A stretch of DNA of 64,000 nucleotides. Source: Enterobacter ludwigii. Lineage in GTDB: Bacteria; Pseudomonadota; Gammaproteobacteria; Enterobacterales; Enterobacteriaceae. Made by a program: the position numbers and the translations under genes. Shown piece after piece: positions 43,957-52,121 of the stretch; positions within the stretch are counted from its first letter, which is position 1; each line of letters begins with the position of its first letter. A model generated the notes under the pieces. That model did not search any database and was not told the DNA's origin. It saw only the letters and a list, made by a program, of their open reading frames with translations. The DNA lies in the NCBI RefSeq assembly GCF_001750725.1, contig NZ_CP017279.1, positions 310,001 to 374,000 of the forward strand. The letters run 5' to 3'.

Positions 43957-44700
43957 ATGCTGAGAGGCAAAAGAGCGGTTATTACGGGTGGGGGCAGGGG
44001 ATTTGGTCAGGCGCTGTGCGTATGGCTGGCGCGGGAAGGCGTTGAGGTAGATTTTTGTGCGCGGCGGGCTGATGATATTCAACAAACCTGCAGTCTTATC
44101 ACTGCTGAAGGCGGTATGGCAAAAGGGTATATCTGTGATTTAACCCGGCCTGAATCCGTTTCTGCGTTTTCTTCACAGCTATTAACTTCAGACAAGCCCA
44201 TAGATATTTTAATTCTCAATGCTGCCCAATGGTTGTCAGGAACGTTAGACGACCAGCCTGATACCGACATTATTAATACCGTCAGTTCCGGCCTGACAGC
44301 GTCGATTCTTCTGACGCAGGCTCTGTTGCCTGGGCTAAGACGTTCAGACAGTGCTGATATCGTCTCAATTATCTCTTCCTGCGGGATCCCGAATTTCACG
44401 GATTCAATTGCGCACCCCGCTTTTTTCGCCAGCAAACATGGGCTCAGCGGATTTACAACAAAACTCGCACAGCAATTGTCCGAAGAAAATATACGGGTTA
44501 CCGGACTGTACCCTCCTGATTTCGAACTTACAGGGTTAGATTCGAGTGTCGATAGCCAATGCAGAATGGGAGAGCGGCTCTTGAACGGGCGATCGGTCTG
44601 GGAAGCGATTCGTTTTGTGTTGGTTCAACCGCGTAGTTGCCATATAAGTAGCCTCTACTTTCAAGGTCCAACCCGCGAAGACCTGAGTGATAGGGTCTAA
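43957..44700 (+). CDS. Short-chain dehydrogenase-like protein with altered catalytic Tyr
   Basis: The 247-aa SDR-fold protein has an intact nucleotide-binding motif ('VITGGGRGFGQAL') and 'LNAAQWLSG' in place of NNAG. The catalytic YxxxK motif reads Phe156-x-x-x-Lys160 ('PAFFASKHGLSG'), so the acid/base Tyr is missing. The Ser step ('SIISSCG') is kept. It may be inactive or act as a nucleotide-binding or regulatory protein. I chose ATG 43957 with AAGGA 9 nt upstream; ATG 43951 and 43939 are in frame. No obvious partner gene is near. Confidence 0.8.
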   Translation: MLRGKRAVITGGGRGFGQALCVWLAREGVEVDFCARRADDIQQTCSLITAEGGMAKGYICDLTRPESVSAFSSQLLTSDKPIDILILNAAQWLSGTLDDQPDTDIINTVSSGLTASILLTQALLPGLRRSDSADIVSIISSCGIPNFTDSIAHPAFFASKHGLSGFTTKLAQQLSEENIRVTGLYPPDFELTGLDSSVDSQCRMGERLLNGRSVWEAIRFVLVQPRSCHISSLYFQGPTREDLSDRV

Positions 44701-44848
44701 ATTGGGTGATGTTAAACAGAAGAGTCTTCGCACAGAGCAGCGTTGATACCAGATGAAACAGGCTGCTCTGTGCCCTAAGTGGATGCGTTGAGTCAATATG
44801 GGGGTTATGGCAATTCAGGGATAGCGACAGGATACCCGGAAGATGACA

Positions 44849-45160
44849 TTAAAGGGGGGAAATTGCTTCAACAACATGCTGGAAAACGTAAGGGTCAGAA
44901 AGTAGCTTAAATTCTTCATCATCCGGGTAAGTGACTGCCACATGATAGTTTTCTCCAGCAAATGCCTTCACTGACTGCAGATCCTGCCAGTAAGTTGCCA
45001 GAAAGAAATGCTCCCAACTCCCCTGCGTTTCTCTGCGAACGAACGCGCCTTTGTTCCCCGATATGCTCCTGGAATGCTCTACCCCTGTTTTTTCAAGGTG
45101 TTTTGCAAAACCTTCCGCATGTTCAAGCGGAACACATCCATGCCAGGTCCTTACAATCAT
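44849..45160 (-). CDS. ABM-type (antibiotic biosynthesis monooxygenase) domain protein
   Basis: The 103-aa ferredoxin-like-fold protein resembles the ABM family of cofactor-free monooxygenases and related small proteins ('MIVRTWHGCVPLEHAEGF', 'HFFLATYWQDLQSVKAFAG'). The pattern of a Trp near the N-terminus and 'YWQDLQSVKAFAG' fits the family. The substrate is unknown. AGAGAG precedes the start. It stands alone on the minus strand. Confidence 0.75.
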   Translation of the reverse strand: MIVRTWHGCVPLEHAEGFAKHLEKTGVEHSRSISGNKGAFVRRETQGSWEHFFLATYWQDLQSVKAFAGENYHVAVTYPDDEEFKLLSDPYVFQHVVEAISPL

Positions 45161-45507
45161 TAGTGTTCTCTCTTTAAGGATGGTGAGGGTATAACCATAT
45201 CATCAGAAAGCACCTCATGGTGTGATTAACGAAGAACGCTATCTCGCACATCGATTTGTCGGACATTCTTCACCTTGCTTCAGACTGAATCTCATGACCA
45301 CGATAAATTTAGGTCACTTCCGCTCCTCGCTCGTAGGTGATCGTACGGCTCTTATGTCGGTCCGCTTTGTGCAAGAAGCGGACCTCCGTTACTCTTCTGA
45401 CGAGGAAGCACAGAAATATTTAGGTCTGTTGGGTAATAATTACGATATATAATAAAAACTCCTCCATTTCAGAATCCAAGAGTATGGGCATACGCAAGGA
45501 TGCAATT
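45161..45507. other. Intergenic region with dispersed repeat copy
   Basis: This 347-bp stretch separates divergent genes. A 76-codon open frame (45222-45452) is covered in part by a copy of a repeat that also occurs between other genes, so I do not call it a gene. The remainder shows nothing I can identify. Confidence 0.5.
45331..45386 (+). repeat. Dispersed intergenic repeat, copy 1 of 6
   Basis: This copy carries ACGGCTCTTATGTCGG and the inverted pair GTCCGCTT...AAGCGGAC, matching five other copies up to 51.1 kb. The consensus includes GACCTTGCGGCTCTTAT and CGGTCCGCTTTGTGCC. Confidence 0.75.
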
Positions 45508-46185
45508 ATGAAATCCAAGAGTGCGTTAGTTTTAGAAGAACTCAGATCCAAATTACGTACTGCATCTGTGGCACAAGTCGGTGGTTTCCGCCCTACAGCA
45601 GACCCAATTACATCCTGGTTTTTAAAAGGAGTCGCTCTTCCAGGTGAAGGGTTGCCAGTTTGGAAGGGGCAGCCGATGTTTCCGCTTCTCCAGATTCGCG
45701 TAGATGAGCTTCCCGTGATTCCTGAACAACTGAAGGGGATCGCGCTCTTAGTGCTTTATCATAATATGGAAAGCCATCCATTTGATAAACCTCATGGCGA
45801 GGGGTGGCTAATACGAGAATACGCCACCCTTGATGGGCTTGAGTTATTGCCTGCAATTAACACTCCATATCGAGCATTTCCGGTTCGGTGGGTGAGTGTC
45901 AATGATGATGCTCCGGGATGGGAGGATGCTTGGGATATTATTGACTTATCTGACGTAAACGATGATGAGGATGCAAGTAATAGATTCTATGATGGTTTTA
46001 ACCGGTACAGGGGAACCAAGGTTGGAGGATATCCAATGGAGATACAACATGGTGTGGGGATTCAAGATTTTGTCTTTCAAGTGGGGTCAGAAGAAAAAGT
46101 AAACTGGATGTGGGCGGACAATGGTATCGGCTACTTTCACAAATCCCCAGAGGGACTTTGGACGTTTTCATGTCAGTTTTACTAG
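45508..46185 (+). CDS. DUF1963 family protein (YwqG-like)
   Basis: The 225-aa soluble protein of the DUF1963/YwqG type is recognised by 'FPLLQIRVDELP', 'LLVLYHN' and the Gly-rich ending ('RGTKVGGYPMEIQHG', 'WMWADNGIGYF'). No catalytic motif is known for the family. I chose ATG 45508 with AAGGA 9 nt upstream, not the more distal 45484. It converges on a P-loop ATPase gene with a repeat copy between them. Codon use is more AT-rich than in the neighbouring efflux genes, so it may have been acquired. Confidence 0.7.
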   Translation: MKSKSALVLEELRSKLRTASVAQVGGFRPTADPITSWFLKGVALPGEGLPVWKGQPMFPLLQIRVDELPVIPEQLKGIALLVLYHNMESHPFDKPHGEGWLIREYATLDGLELLPAINTPYRAFPVRWVSVNDDAPGWEDAWDIIDLSDVNDDEDASNRFYDGFNRYRGTKVGGYPMEIQHGVGIQDFVFQVGSEEKVNWMWADNGIGYFHKSPEGLWTFSCQFY

Positions 46186-46206
46186 AAACTCAACGTCCTC
46201 TTATCG

Positions 46207-46256
46207 CTCACAGCGGACCTTGCGGCTCTTATGCCGGTCCGCTTTGTGCAGAAAGG
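46207..46256 (+). repeat. Dispersed intergenic repeat, copy 2 of 6
   Basis: Carries GACCTTGCGGCTCTTATG and CCGGTCCGCTTTGTGCAG between two convergent gene ends (46185 and 46262). It may contribute to ending both transcripts. Confidence 0.8.
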
Positions 46257-46261
46257 TAAAT

Positions 46262-46768
46262 TCAGCTGTATTCAATAATATCAAACCCTTCATCAGCCGT
46301 TGGCTCTGCGAAAAAGCGCGTTATGGTTTCAAATTGTTGATCTGAGGCTGTAAATTCATGCATTCCTTCTTCATTACGGGCGCGCAAGCGGGATTTACAT
46401 ACTTCATCAGTAACTTTCAAATAATGCAGCCTGTTACTGGCACCTGACTCCTTAATGATGCTCATCATCCATTCACGATTGGTTTGCGTGTTTGCCGGAA
46501 AATCCAGAACTACGGATAAACCCGCTTTGAGTAGCGACACCAGATGAGGCTTCATAGCGTTTCTGAGTCTTGAGGAATACTGCACATAATCAGCTATGGA
46601 TTGCATTTCATTGGCAAAGAGGGCAGCCAGCCAATAATCTTCACTGACAATTATGGTGCCGGGTAATGCACCTAACTTTGCTGACAATGTGGATTTGCCT
46701 GATGCAATTTTCCCACATAACAAGTGCAAAGTGGGTTTTTCTGACGTTGTGACTGTAGCGATATCCAT
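46262..46768 (-). CDS. P-loop ATPase/kinase-like protein
   Basis: The 168-aa protein has a Walker A motif at residues 19-27 ('GKIASGKST') after a beta strand, and a Walker B-like strand ('AGLSVVLDFPANT'). A later Arg-rich region ('SRLRARNEEG') could form the lid. This is the outline of small kinases and of zeta-toxin-like phosphotransferases; the substrate is unknown. No toxin or antitoxin partner is adjacent. A 22-bp perfect palindrome lies 23 bp before the start. Confidence 0.7.
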   Translation of the reverse strand: MDIATVTTSEKPTLHLLCGKIASGKSTLSAKLGALPGTIIVSEDYWLAALFANEMQSIADYVQYSSRLRNAMKPHLVSLLKAGLSVVLDFPANTQTNREWMMSIIKESGASNRLHYLKVTDEVCKSRLRARNEEGMHEFTASDQQFETITRFFAEPTADEGFDIIEYS

Positions 46769-46790
46769 TATTTACCTCACTGGATTGTTA

Positions 46791-46812
46791 CCGGTAAGGC
46801 CCGCCTTACCGG
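46791..46812. promoter_or_regulatory. 22-bp palindrome before the P-loop ATPase gene
   Basis: CCGGTAAGGC and GCCTTACCGG flank a CC centre, giving a perfect 10-bp inverted repeat. It lies 23 bp upstream of the minus-strand ATPase gene. It could be an operator or a REP-like extragenic palindrome; the GC-rich pattern favours the second. Confidence 0.5.
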
Positions 46813-46960
46813 CGGGAAAATGGCGAACGTTATCCCACCTGAGTCAGACAGGTGATAATAATCATTGAATGGAATAGGACAGAGTGTGTTTTCATTGTCA
46901 TTCAAGTTAACAGGGCCTGAATGCAAAATCAGCAATTTTTTCCCTTATACATTGAATGTC

Positions 46961-47002
46961 CACTCCAGTGAGTTTGGCCGCTTCGTGCCAGAAGCGGACA
47001 TC
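46961..47002 (+). repeat. Dispersed intergenic repeat, copy 3 of 6 (partial)
   Basis: Carries GGCCGCTTCGTGCCAGAAGC and GGACAT, the right half of the repeat, between the ATPase gene and the end of the LysR gene. The left half is divergent. Confidence 0.6.
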
Positions 47003-47036
47003 TAACAAGGCGCTGAAATGAATAACACCAGCTGGC

Positions 47037-47912
47037 TCATCTTCGCTTACGTAGCGCATTAAGCAGCGTCTGCGTTGCATCAGAAGACGCTCCAGATGAC
47101 GAACAAACCAGCCCAAATTCCCGGTGTATAGCAGGCGTCAAAGGTGCCACGCACAGGTTGCGCAGCGTCTCCGGCAGGGCTGATTCAGGTACAAGGGCGA
47201 CGCCCATCTCTTCCCCGACCAGCTTACAGGCGCTAATCCAGTCGCGTACTGTTACGCGTATATCGGAAAGTTGCAAACCAGCCATTTCCATCAGGCTTTT
47301 TCCATTAACGACACATCCGCCTGTCGCCAGAATAAAGGGCTGGTCTGCCAGCGCCTTTAGCGTTATGCCATAAGCCCTGGCATGATGTGCCAGCTGATGT
47401 TTAGCTGGTATTACCGCGACCCATGCATCCTGTCCTAATATAACCTGTGCACGCCCGGGGCCGGGATTCATGACCACCCCAAGTTCTACGGTATCGGCGG
47501 CAAGCCACTCCTCGACTTCCTCGTCCGAACCTTCCAGGACAACGATTTCAATACCCGGATGCAGGCGCTTAACGTCGCGCAGAAGCCCTGGCAACAATGT
47601 GGACGTCACTGAGGGAAAACTGGCCAGGCGAATGCGCCCTTGGTGTAAGTCTCGGCTCTTATCAGCCAGTATGCGGATGGCATTCAGCTGCGAAAGCATG
47701 TTTCTTGCATTTTCAATAACCTGCTCACCCAGCGCGGTAATGCCGATATACCGTCGCTCACGCGTAAATACCGGAAATCCAAGCGAAGCTTCTAGCTGGG
47801 CGATGGCCTGGCTGGCACCTGATTGAGTCATTCCTATCTCTTCTGCGGCGCGCGAGATGTTGCCGGCATCCGCGACGGCCACCAGCAGGCGCCAGTGTAA
47901 AAGATTCATCAT
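47037..47912 (-). CDS. LysR-family transcriptional regulator
   Basis: The 291-aa protein has the LysR winged helix at residues about 3-62 ('ISRAAEEIGMTQSGASQAIA', 'FTRERRYIGITALGEQV'). The two-lobed effector domain follows ('IRLASFPSVTSTLLPGLL'). It is divergent from a glutathione transferase gene, 128 bp away, which is its likely target. The TAGCT-C-AGCTA palindrome between them suits a LysR site. The inducer is unknown. Confidence 0.9.
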   Translation of the reverse strand: MMNLLHWRLLVAVADAGNISRAAEEIGMTQSGASQAIAQLEASLGFPVFTRERRYIGITALGEQVIENARNMLSQLNAIRILADKSRDLHQGRIRLASFPSVTSTLLPGLLRDVKRLHPGIEIVVLEGSDEEVEEWLAADTVELGVVMNPGPGRAQVILGQDAWVAVIPAKHQLAHHARAYGITLKALADQPFILATGGCVVNGKSLMEMAGLQLSDIRVTVRDWISACKLVGEEMGVALVPESALPETLRNLCVAPLTPAIHREFGLVCSSSGASSDATQTLLNALRKRR

Positions 47913-47921
47913 GATTATCAG

Positions 47922-47932
47922 TAGCTCAGCTA
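47922..47932. promoter_or_regulatory. Short palindrome in LysR/GST intergenic region
   Basis: TAGCTCAGCTA is an 11-bp palindrome 10 bp upstream of the LysR gene. Its size and place fit the T-N11-A class of LysR sites. Evidence is limited to symmetry and position. Confidence 0.35.
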
Positions 47933-48040
47933 ATAGTTAGATTCTATATCATTAATTTTACAGTGAAATACGCGTCAAATACAGTGAGTTCAGAATTGCT
48001 TCGAATTTCTCGATGGCTTTACACATTTAACGGAGACAAC

Positions 48041-48646
48041 ATGAAACTTTATTACGCCCCGGATACCTGTTCGTTATCACCGCACATTGTGCTGCGCGAA
48101 CTGGAAATTGAATTTGAACTGGTGAAGGTTAACAATAAAAGCAAGCTCACTGCTGATGGTCGCGACTTCCGCACCATTAACCCTAAAGGTTATGTCGCTG
48201 CACTTGAATTGGATAATGGGCAGATACTCACTGAGGGGCCAGCCATTGTGCAGTACCTCGCCGATCTTAAACCAGAATATGGCCTGGCACCGCGCGCGGA
48301 CAGTTGGGCTCGGGTGCGTCTGCAGGAATGGCTTAACTTTATCACTAGTGAAATCCACGCTGGCTCGGCACCGCTGTTCAACCCCGCACTGCCCGAGGAC
48401 ATTAAAGCGATTTTTCAGGATAAGCTCTTCCGACAGTTCGATTTACTCCAGGCTAGGCTCAATGAAAACACTTATCTGACTGGCTCATCCTTCAGCGTAG
48501 CGGATGCCTACCTTTTTACTGTGCTGGGTTGGTGTAAATTCTTCTCAATCCGACTGGAACGCTGGCCAGCGCTACCGGCGTACATGGAAAAAATAAATGC
48601 CCGACCTGCTGTACAGGCTGCATTACTGGCTGAAGCGTCTCAGTAG
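48041..48646 (+). CDS. Glutathione S-transferase (GstA-like, beta class)
   Basis: The 201-aa protein is the same length as E. coli GstA and is like it throughout. It has an N-terminal thioredoxin fold with Cys10 ('MKLYYAPDTCSLSPHIVLRE'), 'NPKGYVAALELDNGQILTEG' for glutathione contact, and a C-terminal helical domain ('SVADAYLFTVLGWCKFFSI'). Beta-class enzymes conjugate glutathione to electrophiles and act in stress defence. I chose ATG 48041 with GGAG 5 nt upstream. It is probably regulated by the divergent LysR protein. Confidence 0.92.
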   Translation: MKLYYAPDTCSLSPHIVLRELEIEFELVKVNNKSKLTADGRDFRTINPKGYVAALELDNGQILTEGPAIVQYLADLKPEYGLAPRADSWARVRLQEWLNFITSEIHAGSAPLFNPALPEDIKAIFQDKLFRQFDLLQARLNENTYLTGSSFSVADAYLFTVLGWCKFFSIRLERWPALPAYMEKINARPAVQAALLAEASQ

Positions 48647-48978
48647 GGTAGGTAATCGCTTATTGCTGGACACAGCATGTTGAGTGTCTGCAAAGAGGTC
48701 GTCTGCCCTTTGTTCTACGCGGGCCTGAAGTTGCGCGTAGCGTTCTGCTCTTTAGCATGAGCAGATGCTGAAACCCATTCCCGGCGGCATTCACTGCTGC
48801 TTTCGTTTCATTATGGACTCAACGCCGCGCGACTTTTTGCCTTAATCTTTGCCTCAAGTCAGACCTTGCGGCTCTTATATCAGGCCGCTTTATACCCTAA
48901 GCGGCCATTACGCCTGGCCACTCGTTTGTCGCGAGGAAACGTTAAGGCTCAAAATAATGCACTGTTTAAGATATAAAA
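48647..48978. other. Intergenic region with repeat copy 4
   Basis: This 332-bp stretch lies between the convergent GST and SDR genes. Apart from the repeat copy at 48856-48908 I see no gene, RNA signature or T-run terminator. Confidence 0.5.
48856..48908 (+). repeat. Dispersed intergenic repeat, copy 4 of 6
   Basis: Carries CAGACCTTGCGGCTCTTATA followed by GGCCGCTTTATACCCTAAGC; the inner part is less conserved. It lies between convergent gene ends. Confidence 0.75.
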
Positions 48979-49758
48979 TTATACCGTCGGGACAGTACCG
49001 CCATCGATCACATATTCCGTACCGGTAATAGTGGCAGCACAGGATGACGCAAGGAAGACGATAAGGTTCGCCACTTCGATGGGCTTTGAGGGACGGCCCA
49101 GCGGAATTCCACCGAGTGCATTCATGATGATCTGCTTACCGCCCTCGTAGTCCGTTCCTGCCTGCTGAGCAAGTCGTTCCGCCATCGCTACCGATGCTTC
49201 GGTTTCTACCCAGCCAGGCGCCACACGCACCACCCGAATCCCCTTAGGGGACACTTCTTTCGACAGGCTTTTGCTGTACGCCGACAGTGCCGCTTTGGCC
49301 GCCGCATATCCGGTGGTCGATTCCGGTAACGGCAGTTCACGCTGAATAGAGGTGACGTGGATGATCACCCCATCCTGTTGCGCCAGCATCCCAGGCAACA
49401 ACGCGCGATCTAAGCGTACCGCAGGCAACAGATTAAGATTGAGCTCCTGTTGCCACTCCTCTTCCCCCAGGGCTGCAAACCCACCGCCGGGAGCGGTAGA
49501 ACCGCCTGCTACGTGGATAATGATATCGACGCCGCCCAGGTGTTTCTGAACGGCGTCCACGACTAAATTACATCCCTGGATGGTGGTCAGATCCGCTGCC
49601 ACGAAAGCGTCTGCGCTAGATTCTGCGGGCTCGTGACGCGCGGTGGTTAGCACCCTTGCCCCTTGCTGTTTTAAAAGGTGGACAACTGCTTTGCCGATCC
49701 CTTTGGTACCTGCGGTAACCAGAACACGTCTGCCCTGTAAATCAAGATCCATCAGCAT
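48979..49758 (-). CDS. Short-chain dehydrogenase/reductase
   Basis: The 259-aa classical SDR has '[14 protein letters not shown]', 'IIHVAGGS', 'IIHVTSIQ' and the catalytic '[16 protein letters not shown]'; the C-terminal '[10 protein letters not shown]' is typical of this class. It uses NAD(P)H on an unknown substrate. Its ATG overlaps the TGA of the SnoaL-like gene upstream (TGATG), so the two are probably co-translated. The operon is divergent from an HxlR regulator, a common pairing. Confidence 0.9.
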   Translation of the reverse strand: MLMDLDLQGRRVLVTAGTKGIGKAVVHLLKQQGARVLTTARHEPAESSADAFVAADLTTIQGCNLVVDAVQKHLGGVDIIIHVAGGSTAPGGGFAALGEEEWQQELNLNLLPAVRLDRALLPGMLAQQDGVIIHVTSIQRELPLPESTTGYAAAKAALSAYSKSLSKEVSPKGIRVVRVAPGWVETEASVAMAERLAQQAGTDYEGGKQIIMNALGGIPLGRPSKPIEVANLIVFLASSCAATITGTEYVIDGGTVPTV

Positions 49759-50084
49759 CAGATTATCTCCAGAGTCGCAATCTTGTCGCTAGCGAGGCCG
49801 AAAGTATGTGTAAGCATCACGGGGCTACCGGGAAAATTACCGACAACGTTCGTGGTGACTATTACTCGATCGCCTTGCGTGAGAACTTCAATGGGGTGAA
49901 CGCTATAGTCGAAGGCAGCCCGCGCCGCGCGTTGCCACGCTTCGATTGCCGCGTACCCCCGATGGGTTTTACCTTCGTCGAACACGACGGCATCGAGAGT
50001 AAAACAGCGCTTAACGCTGGCAATATCGGCACCATTGCCGATCGCAAAATAGGTTGAAATAGCTTGCGGTAGAGATAATGACAT
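49758..50084 (-). CDS. SnoaL-like (NTF2-fold) protein
   Basis: The 108-aa NTF2-fold protein has the family pattern '[17 protein letters not shown]', '[16 protein letters not shown]' and '[16 protein letters not shown]'. SnoaL-like proteins are small isomerases, hydrolases or ligand binders; the activity cannot be told here. It is the first gene of the unit with the SDR gene, and GGGAG precedes its start. It is probably controlled by the divergent HxlR regulator. Confidence 0.82.
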   Translation of the reverse strand: MSLSLPQAISTYFAIGNGADIASVKRCFTLDAVVFDEGKTHRGYAAIEAWQRAARAAFDYSVHPIEVLTQGDRVIVTTNVVGNFPGSPVMLTHTFGLASDKIATLEII

Positions 50085-50101
50085 GGCCCTTACTCCCGTT
50101 A

Positions 50102-50136
50102 TTTACAGTACGGGAATTTTTAACATAGACTGTAAA
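50102..50136. promoter_or_regulatory. Inverted repeat between SnoaL-like and HxlR genes
   Basis: TTTACAGT (50102-50109) and ACTGTAAA (50129-50136) are perfect 8-bp inverted repeats with a 19-bp spacer in an 89-bp divergent region. This suits an HxlR-type operator that governs both sides. Confidence 0.55.
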
Positions 50137-50173
50137 ATTGACAAGTACGCACAAAAAAGTGAGCAACTGAATT

Positions 50174-50500
50174 ATGAGTAAGTTATATAGCCCTGAAACC
50201 GCCGCAAGCGGCGTGGAACAAGTTCTGCGAATGCTGGAAGGCCGCTGGAAACTCATTATTCTGTTTCATCTTTTCGACGGAAAGGTGCAACGCTATTCTG
50301 ATTTTGAAAAACTGATCCCCGAAATTTCGCAGAAGATGCTGGCACAACAGCTGCGACAGCTGGAGGCCGACGGCATTGTGTCACGTAGGGTATATCCCCA
50401 GGTTCCACCGAAAGTCGAATATCGGCTCACTGAGTGGGGGCAGGCGCTGTGTCCGGCTCTCGATGCAATGCTGAAATGGGCGGAAAAACGCGAGGTTTAG
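50174..50500 (+). CDS. HxlR-family transcriptional regulator
   Basis: The 108-aa winged-helix protein of the HxlR family has 'VLRMLEGRWKLIILFHLFDG', 'FEKLIPEISQKMLAQQLRQL' and 'PKVEYRLTEWGQAL'. Members act as dimers and often sense electrophiles or redox state, but no conserved N-terminal Cys is present. It is divergent from the SnoaL/SDR pair, its probable target. No strong ribosome site is seen before the ATG. Confidence 0.9.
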   Translation: MSKLYSPETAASGVEQVLRMLEGRWKLIILFHLFDGKVQRYSDFEKLIPEISQKMLAQQLRQLEADGIVSRRVYPQVPPKVEYRLTEWGQALCPALDAMLKWAEKREV

Positions 50501-50554
50501 GGACTCGGGTACATTTTTGTTTATGATCGAAAATTGTTGATGTTCATTCCTTGC

Positions 50555-50610
50555 TGATAGCAGACCTTGCGGCTCTTATTTCGGTCCGCTTTGTGCCGGG
50601 AGTGGACATT
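50555..50610 (+). repeat. Dispersed intergenic repeat, copy 5 of 6
   Basis: The best-preserved copy: GCAGACCTTGCGGCTCTTAT, then CGGTCCGCTTTGTGCCGGGA and GTGGACAT. It lies between the convergent ends of the HxlR and chorismate mutase genes. Confidence 0.82.
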
Positions 50611-50914
50611 AATCAAGCTCAGATTTTTTCTTCCGCAGTTGGTCGTGTTGCTCGAGTTCATAATCGATAAACGCTCCAATCATAGTCCGATAGATTTTTT
50701 CGATAATCACTTCGGGAAGTCCTGCTTCAGTGGCCTGTTTACGTACCTTGTCGATCACCTGCTGGACGCGGTCTGGCGCGCGGACGGCTGAGTGGTCAAC
50801 TTTGAACGTTGCTGCAGCTTTAACACATTCGCTGCGTTGCGCGATTATCTTCACCAGTTTACTGTCAATTTCATCGATTCGTTTTCTAACGTCTTCAATT
50901 GATGAAAAATTCAT
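50609..50914 (-). CDS. Chorismate mutase family protein (AroQ/PchB-like)
   Basis: The 101-aa all-helical protein of the AroQ class has 'VRKRIDEIDSKLVKIIAQRS' (first helix with the key Arg and Asp), 'AVRAPDRVQQVIDKVRKQA' and 'IEKIYRTMIGAFIDYELEQH'. The length and the C-terminal part resemble PchB, which can also act as an isochorismate-pyruvate lyase. It would turn chorismate to prephenate. No salicylate or siderophore genes are adjacent, so its pathway is unclear. It is free-standing, not fused to a dehydratase or dehydrogenase. Confidence 0.85.
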   Translation of the reverse strand: MNFSSIEDVRKRIDEIDSKLVKIIAQRSECVKAAATFKVDHSAVRAPDRVQQVIDKVRKQATEAGLPEVIIEKIYRTMIGAFIDYELEQHDQLRKKKSELD

Positions 50915-51090
50915 ATTCGGTCCACCTGACTAGTACGTGAGATTGGCAGGATACACACATCTTCTATTCATTGCAGTATCAAATTTAGAAAATCCTTGTA
51001 AGAGGGAGAGAAATATTAAGTAAAAATATCCAGAAACTCGAGGCTCTGGGTAGTGTGTTGAATTTGTGAGTCGGAAGACCCTCCCTTCTC

Positions 51091-51124
51091 TCATAGCAGG
51101 CCTTGCGGCCCTTATTTCGGTCCA
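51091..51124 (+). repeat. Dispersed intergenic repeat, copy 6 of 6 (partial)
   Basis: Carries GCAGGCCTTGCGGCCCTTAT and TCGGTCCA, the left half of the repeat; the right half is missing. It lies between two divergent genes. Confidence 0.65.
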
Positions 51125-51197
51125 TATACTCTCCATAATCTGCGAAACATAAATCAATAATCCTCTGTCAGAATTATTTAACTGAAACGGAGGAGGG

Positions 51198-52112
51198 ATG
51201 AATAAAATAACTTATCACATTAAATACTTCGAGTATTTATTAAGAAAGTGCAGGACGATTTTATCCGGGGATATTTCATTCCATGCGGCCAGGTTAAATA
51301 AAATTTCAGGGGTTTATCCGGATTTACTTAACCCTTTAACGCTTAATGAGAAGATTTGTCATCGTCTTATATTTGAACGCAACCCATTTTATACAATGCT
51401 AGCGGATAAAATTGCTGTCAGGGAGTATGTGGCTAGAAACACTCGTTTAGTTAACATTGTTCCGGTGATTGGTGTATATAACCGTGTTGAAGATATTGAT
51501 TTCGACAAGCTACCTGGCAAATTCGTCTTGAAGTGCAGCCATGATAGCGGTAGTGCAATCATATGCACAGACAGGGAAAGTTTTGAACCGGAGAAGATTT
51601 TAAATAAATTAAAGCTGGCCCTTAAAAAGAATATGTATTACACAACCAGGGAGTGGCAATATAAAAATATATCACCTGTTGTAATCTGTGAAATGTATGT
51701 GGATTTATTTTCCAGTAACAATAAGAGTGTCACTCCAGAAATGTTAAGAATACATTGCTTTCATGGTGTGGCTTGTTTCATTGAAGCTGATTTTACCGAT
51801 GAAAAGGGCCGAGGATTCATCAATGTATATGATAGATCGTGGCATTTACAACCCTTTCAAATGGAATACCCGAATACACCCACTCCGGTTGATGAACCCG
51901 AGTCATTCCATAAATCCATAATTGCTGCCCAGCAGTTAGCGAAAGAAATCGACTATTGTCGTGTCGATCTGATGCTAAAAGGACAAGATATCTATTTTAG
52001 CGAAATAACGTTAAGTCCTAAAAGAGGAAAACTGAAAATTACCCCAGCGATATGGGATACAAAACTCGGGGGGATGTGGGATCTGTCGTTGACTAAAAAC
52101 AGGCTCAATTGA
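51198..52112 (+). CDS. TupA-like ATP-grasp protein (often annotated glycosyltransferase)
   Basis: The 304-aa protein is of the TupA-like ATP-grasp family, recognised by 'LTLNEKICHRLIFERNP', 'LADKIAVREYVARN', 'LPGKFVLKCSHDSGSAIICT' and 'YCRVDLMLKGQDIYFSEITL'. Relatives join amino acids to cell-surface polymers or act in polysaccharide loci. A glycosyltransferase-like gene is known next to crrAB in Klebsiella, which fits this position. The ribosome site GGAGGAGGG is very strong. DNA is clearly AT-richer than the left half of the window, a sign of acquisition. The gene is convergent with crrB and the two share a palindromic terminator. Confidence 0.8.
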   Translation: MNKITYHIKYFEYLLRKCRTILSGDISFHAARLNKISGVYPDLLNPLTLNEKICHRLIFERNPFYTMLADKIAVREYVARNTRLVNIVPVIGVYNRVEDIDFDKLPGKFVLKCSHDSGSAIICTDRESFEPEKILNKLKLALKKNMYYTTREWQYKNISPVVICEMYVDLFSSNNKSVTPEMLRIHCFHGVACFIEADFTDEKGRGFINVYDRSWHLQPFQMEYPNTPTPVDEPESFHKSIIAAQQLAKEIDYCRVDLMLKGQDIYFSEITLSPKRGKLKITPAIWDTKLGGMWDLSLTKNRLN

Positions 52113-52118
52113 GCCTGT
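52095..52118. terminator. Palindromic terminator between TupA-like and crrB genes
   Basis: ACAGGCTC-AATT-GAGCCTGT (52099-52118) is a perfect 20-bp palindrome that includes the TupA-like stop codon. On the minus strand it is followed by a T-run, so it is a good Rho-independent terminator for crrBA. Confidence 0.85.
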
Positions 52119-52121
52119 GTA

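Noticed and set aside
45222..45452. 76-codon plus-strand open frame
   Set aside because: Its second half is made of the dispersed repeat; no ribosome site and no recognisable family.
46262..46768. Zeta-type toxin of a toxin-antitoxin pair
   Set aside because: Only the P-loop outline fits; there is no small antitoxin gene next to it.
46907..47116. 69-codon minus-strand frame between the LysR and ATPase genes
   Set aside because: It overlaps the end of the LysR gene in another frame and includes a repeat copy.
45331..51124. attC-like sites of an integron
   Set aside because: The repeats are spaced irregularly and have an inverted core, but I see no GTTRRRY/RYYYAAC ends and no integrase. Genes also lie on both strands.
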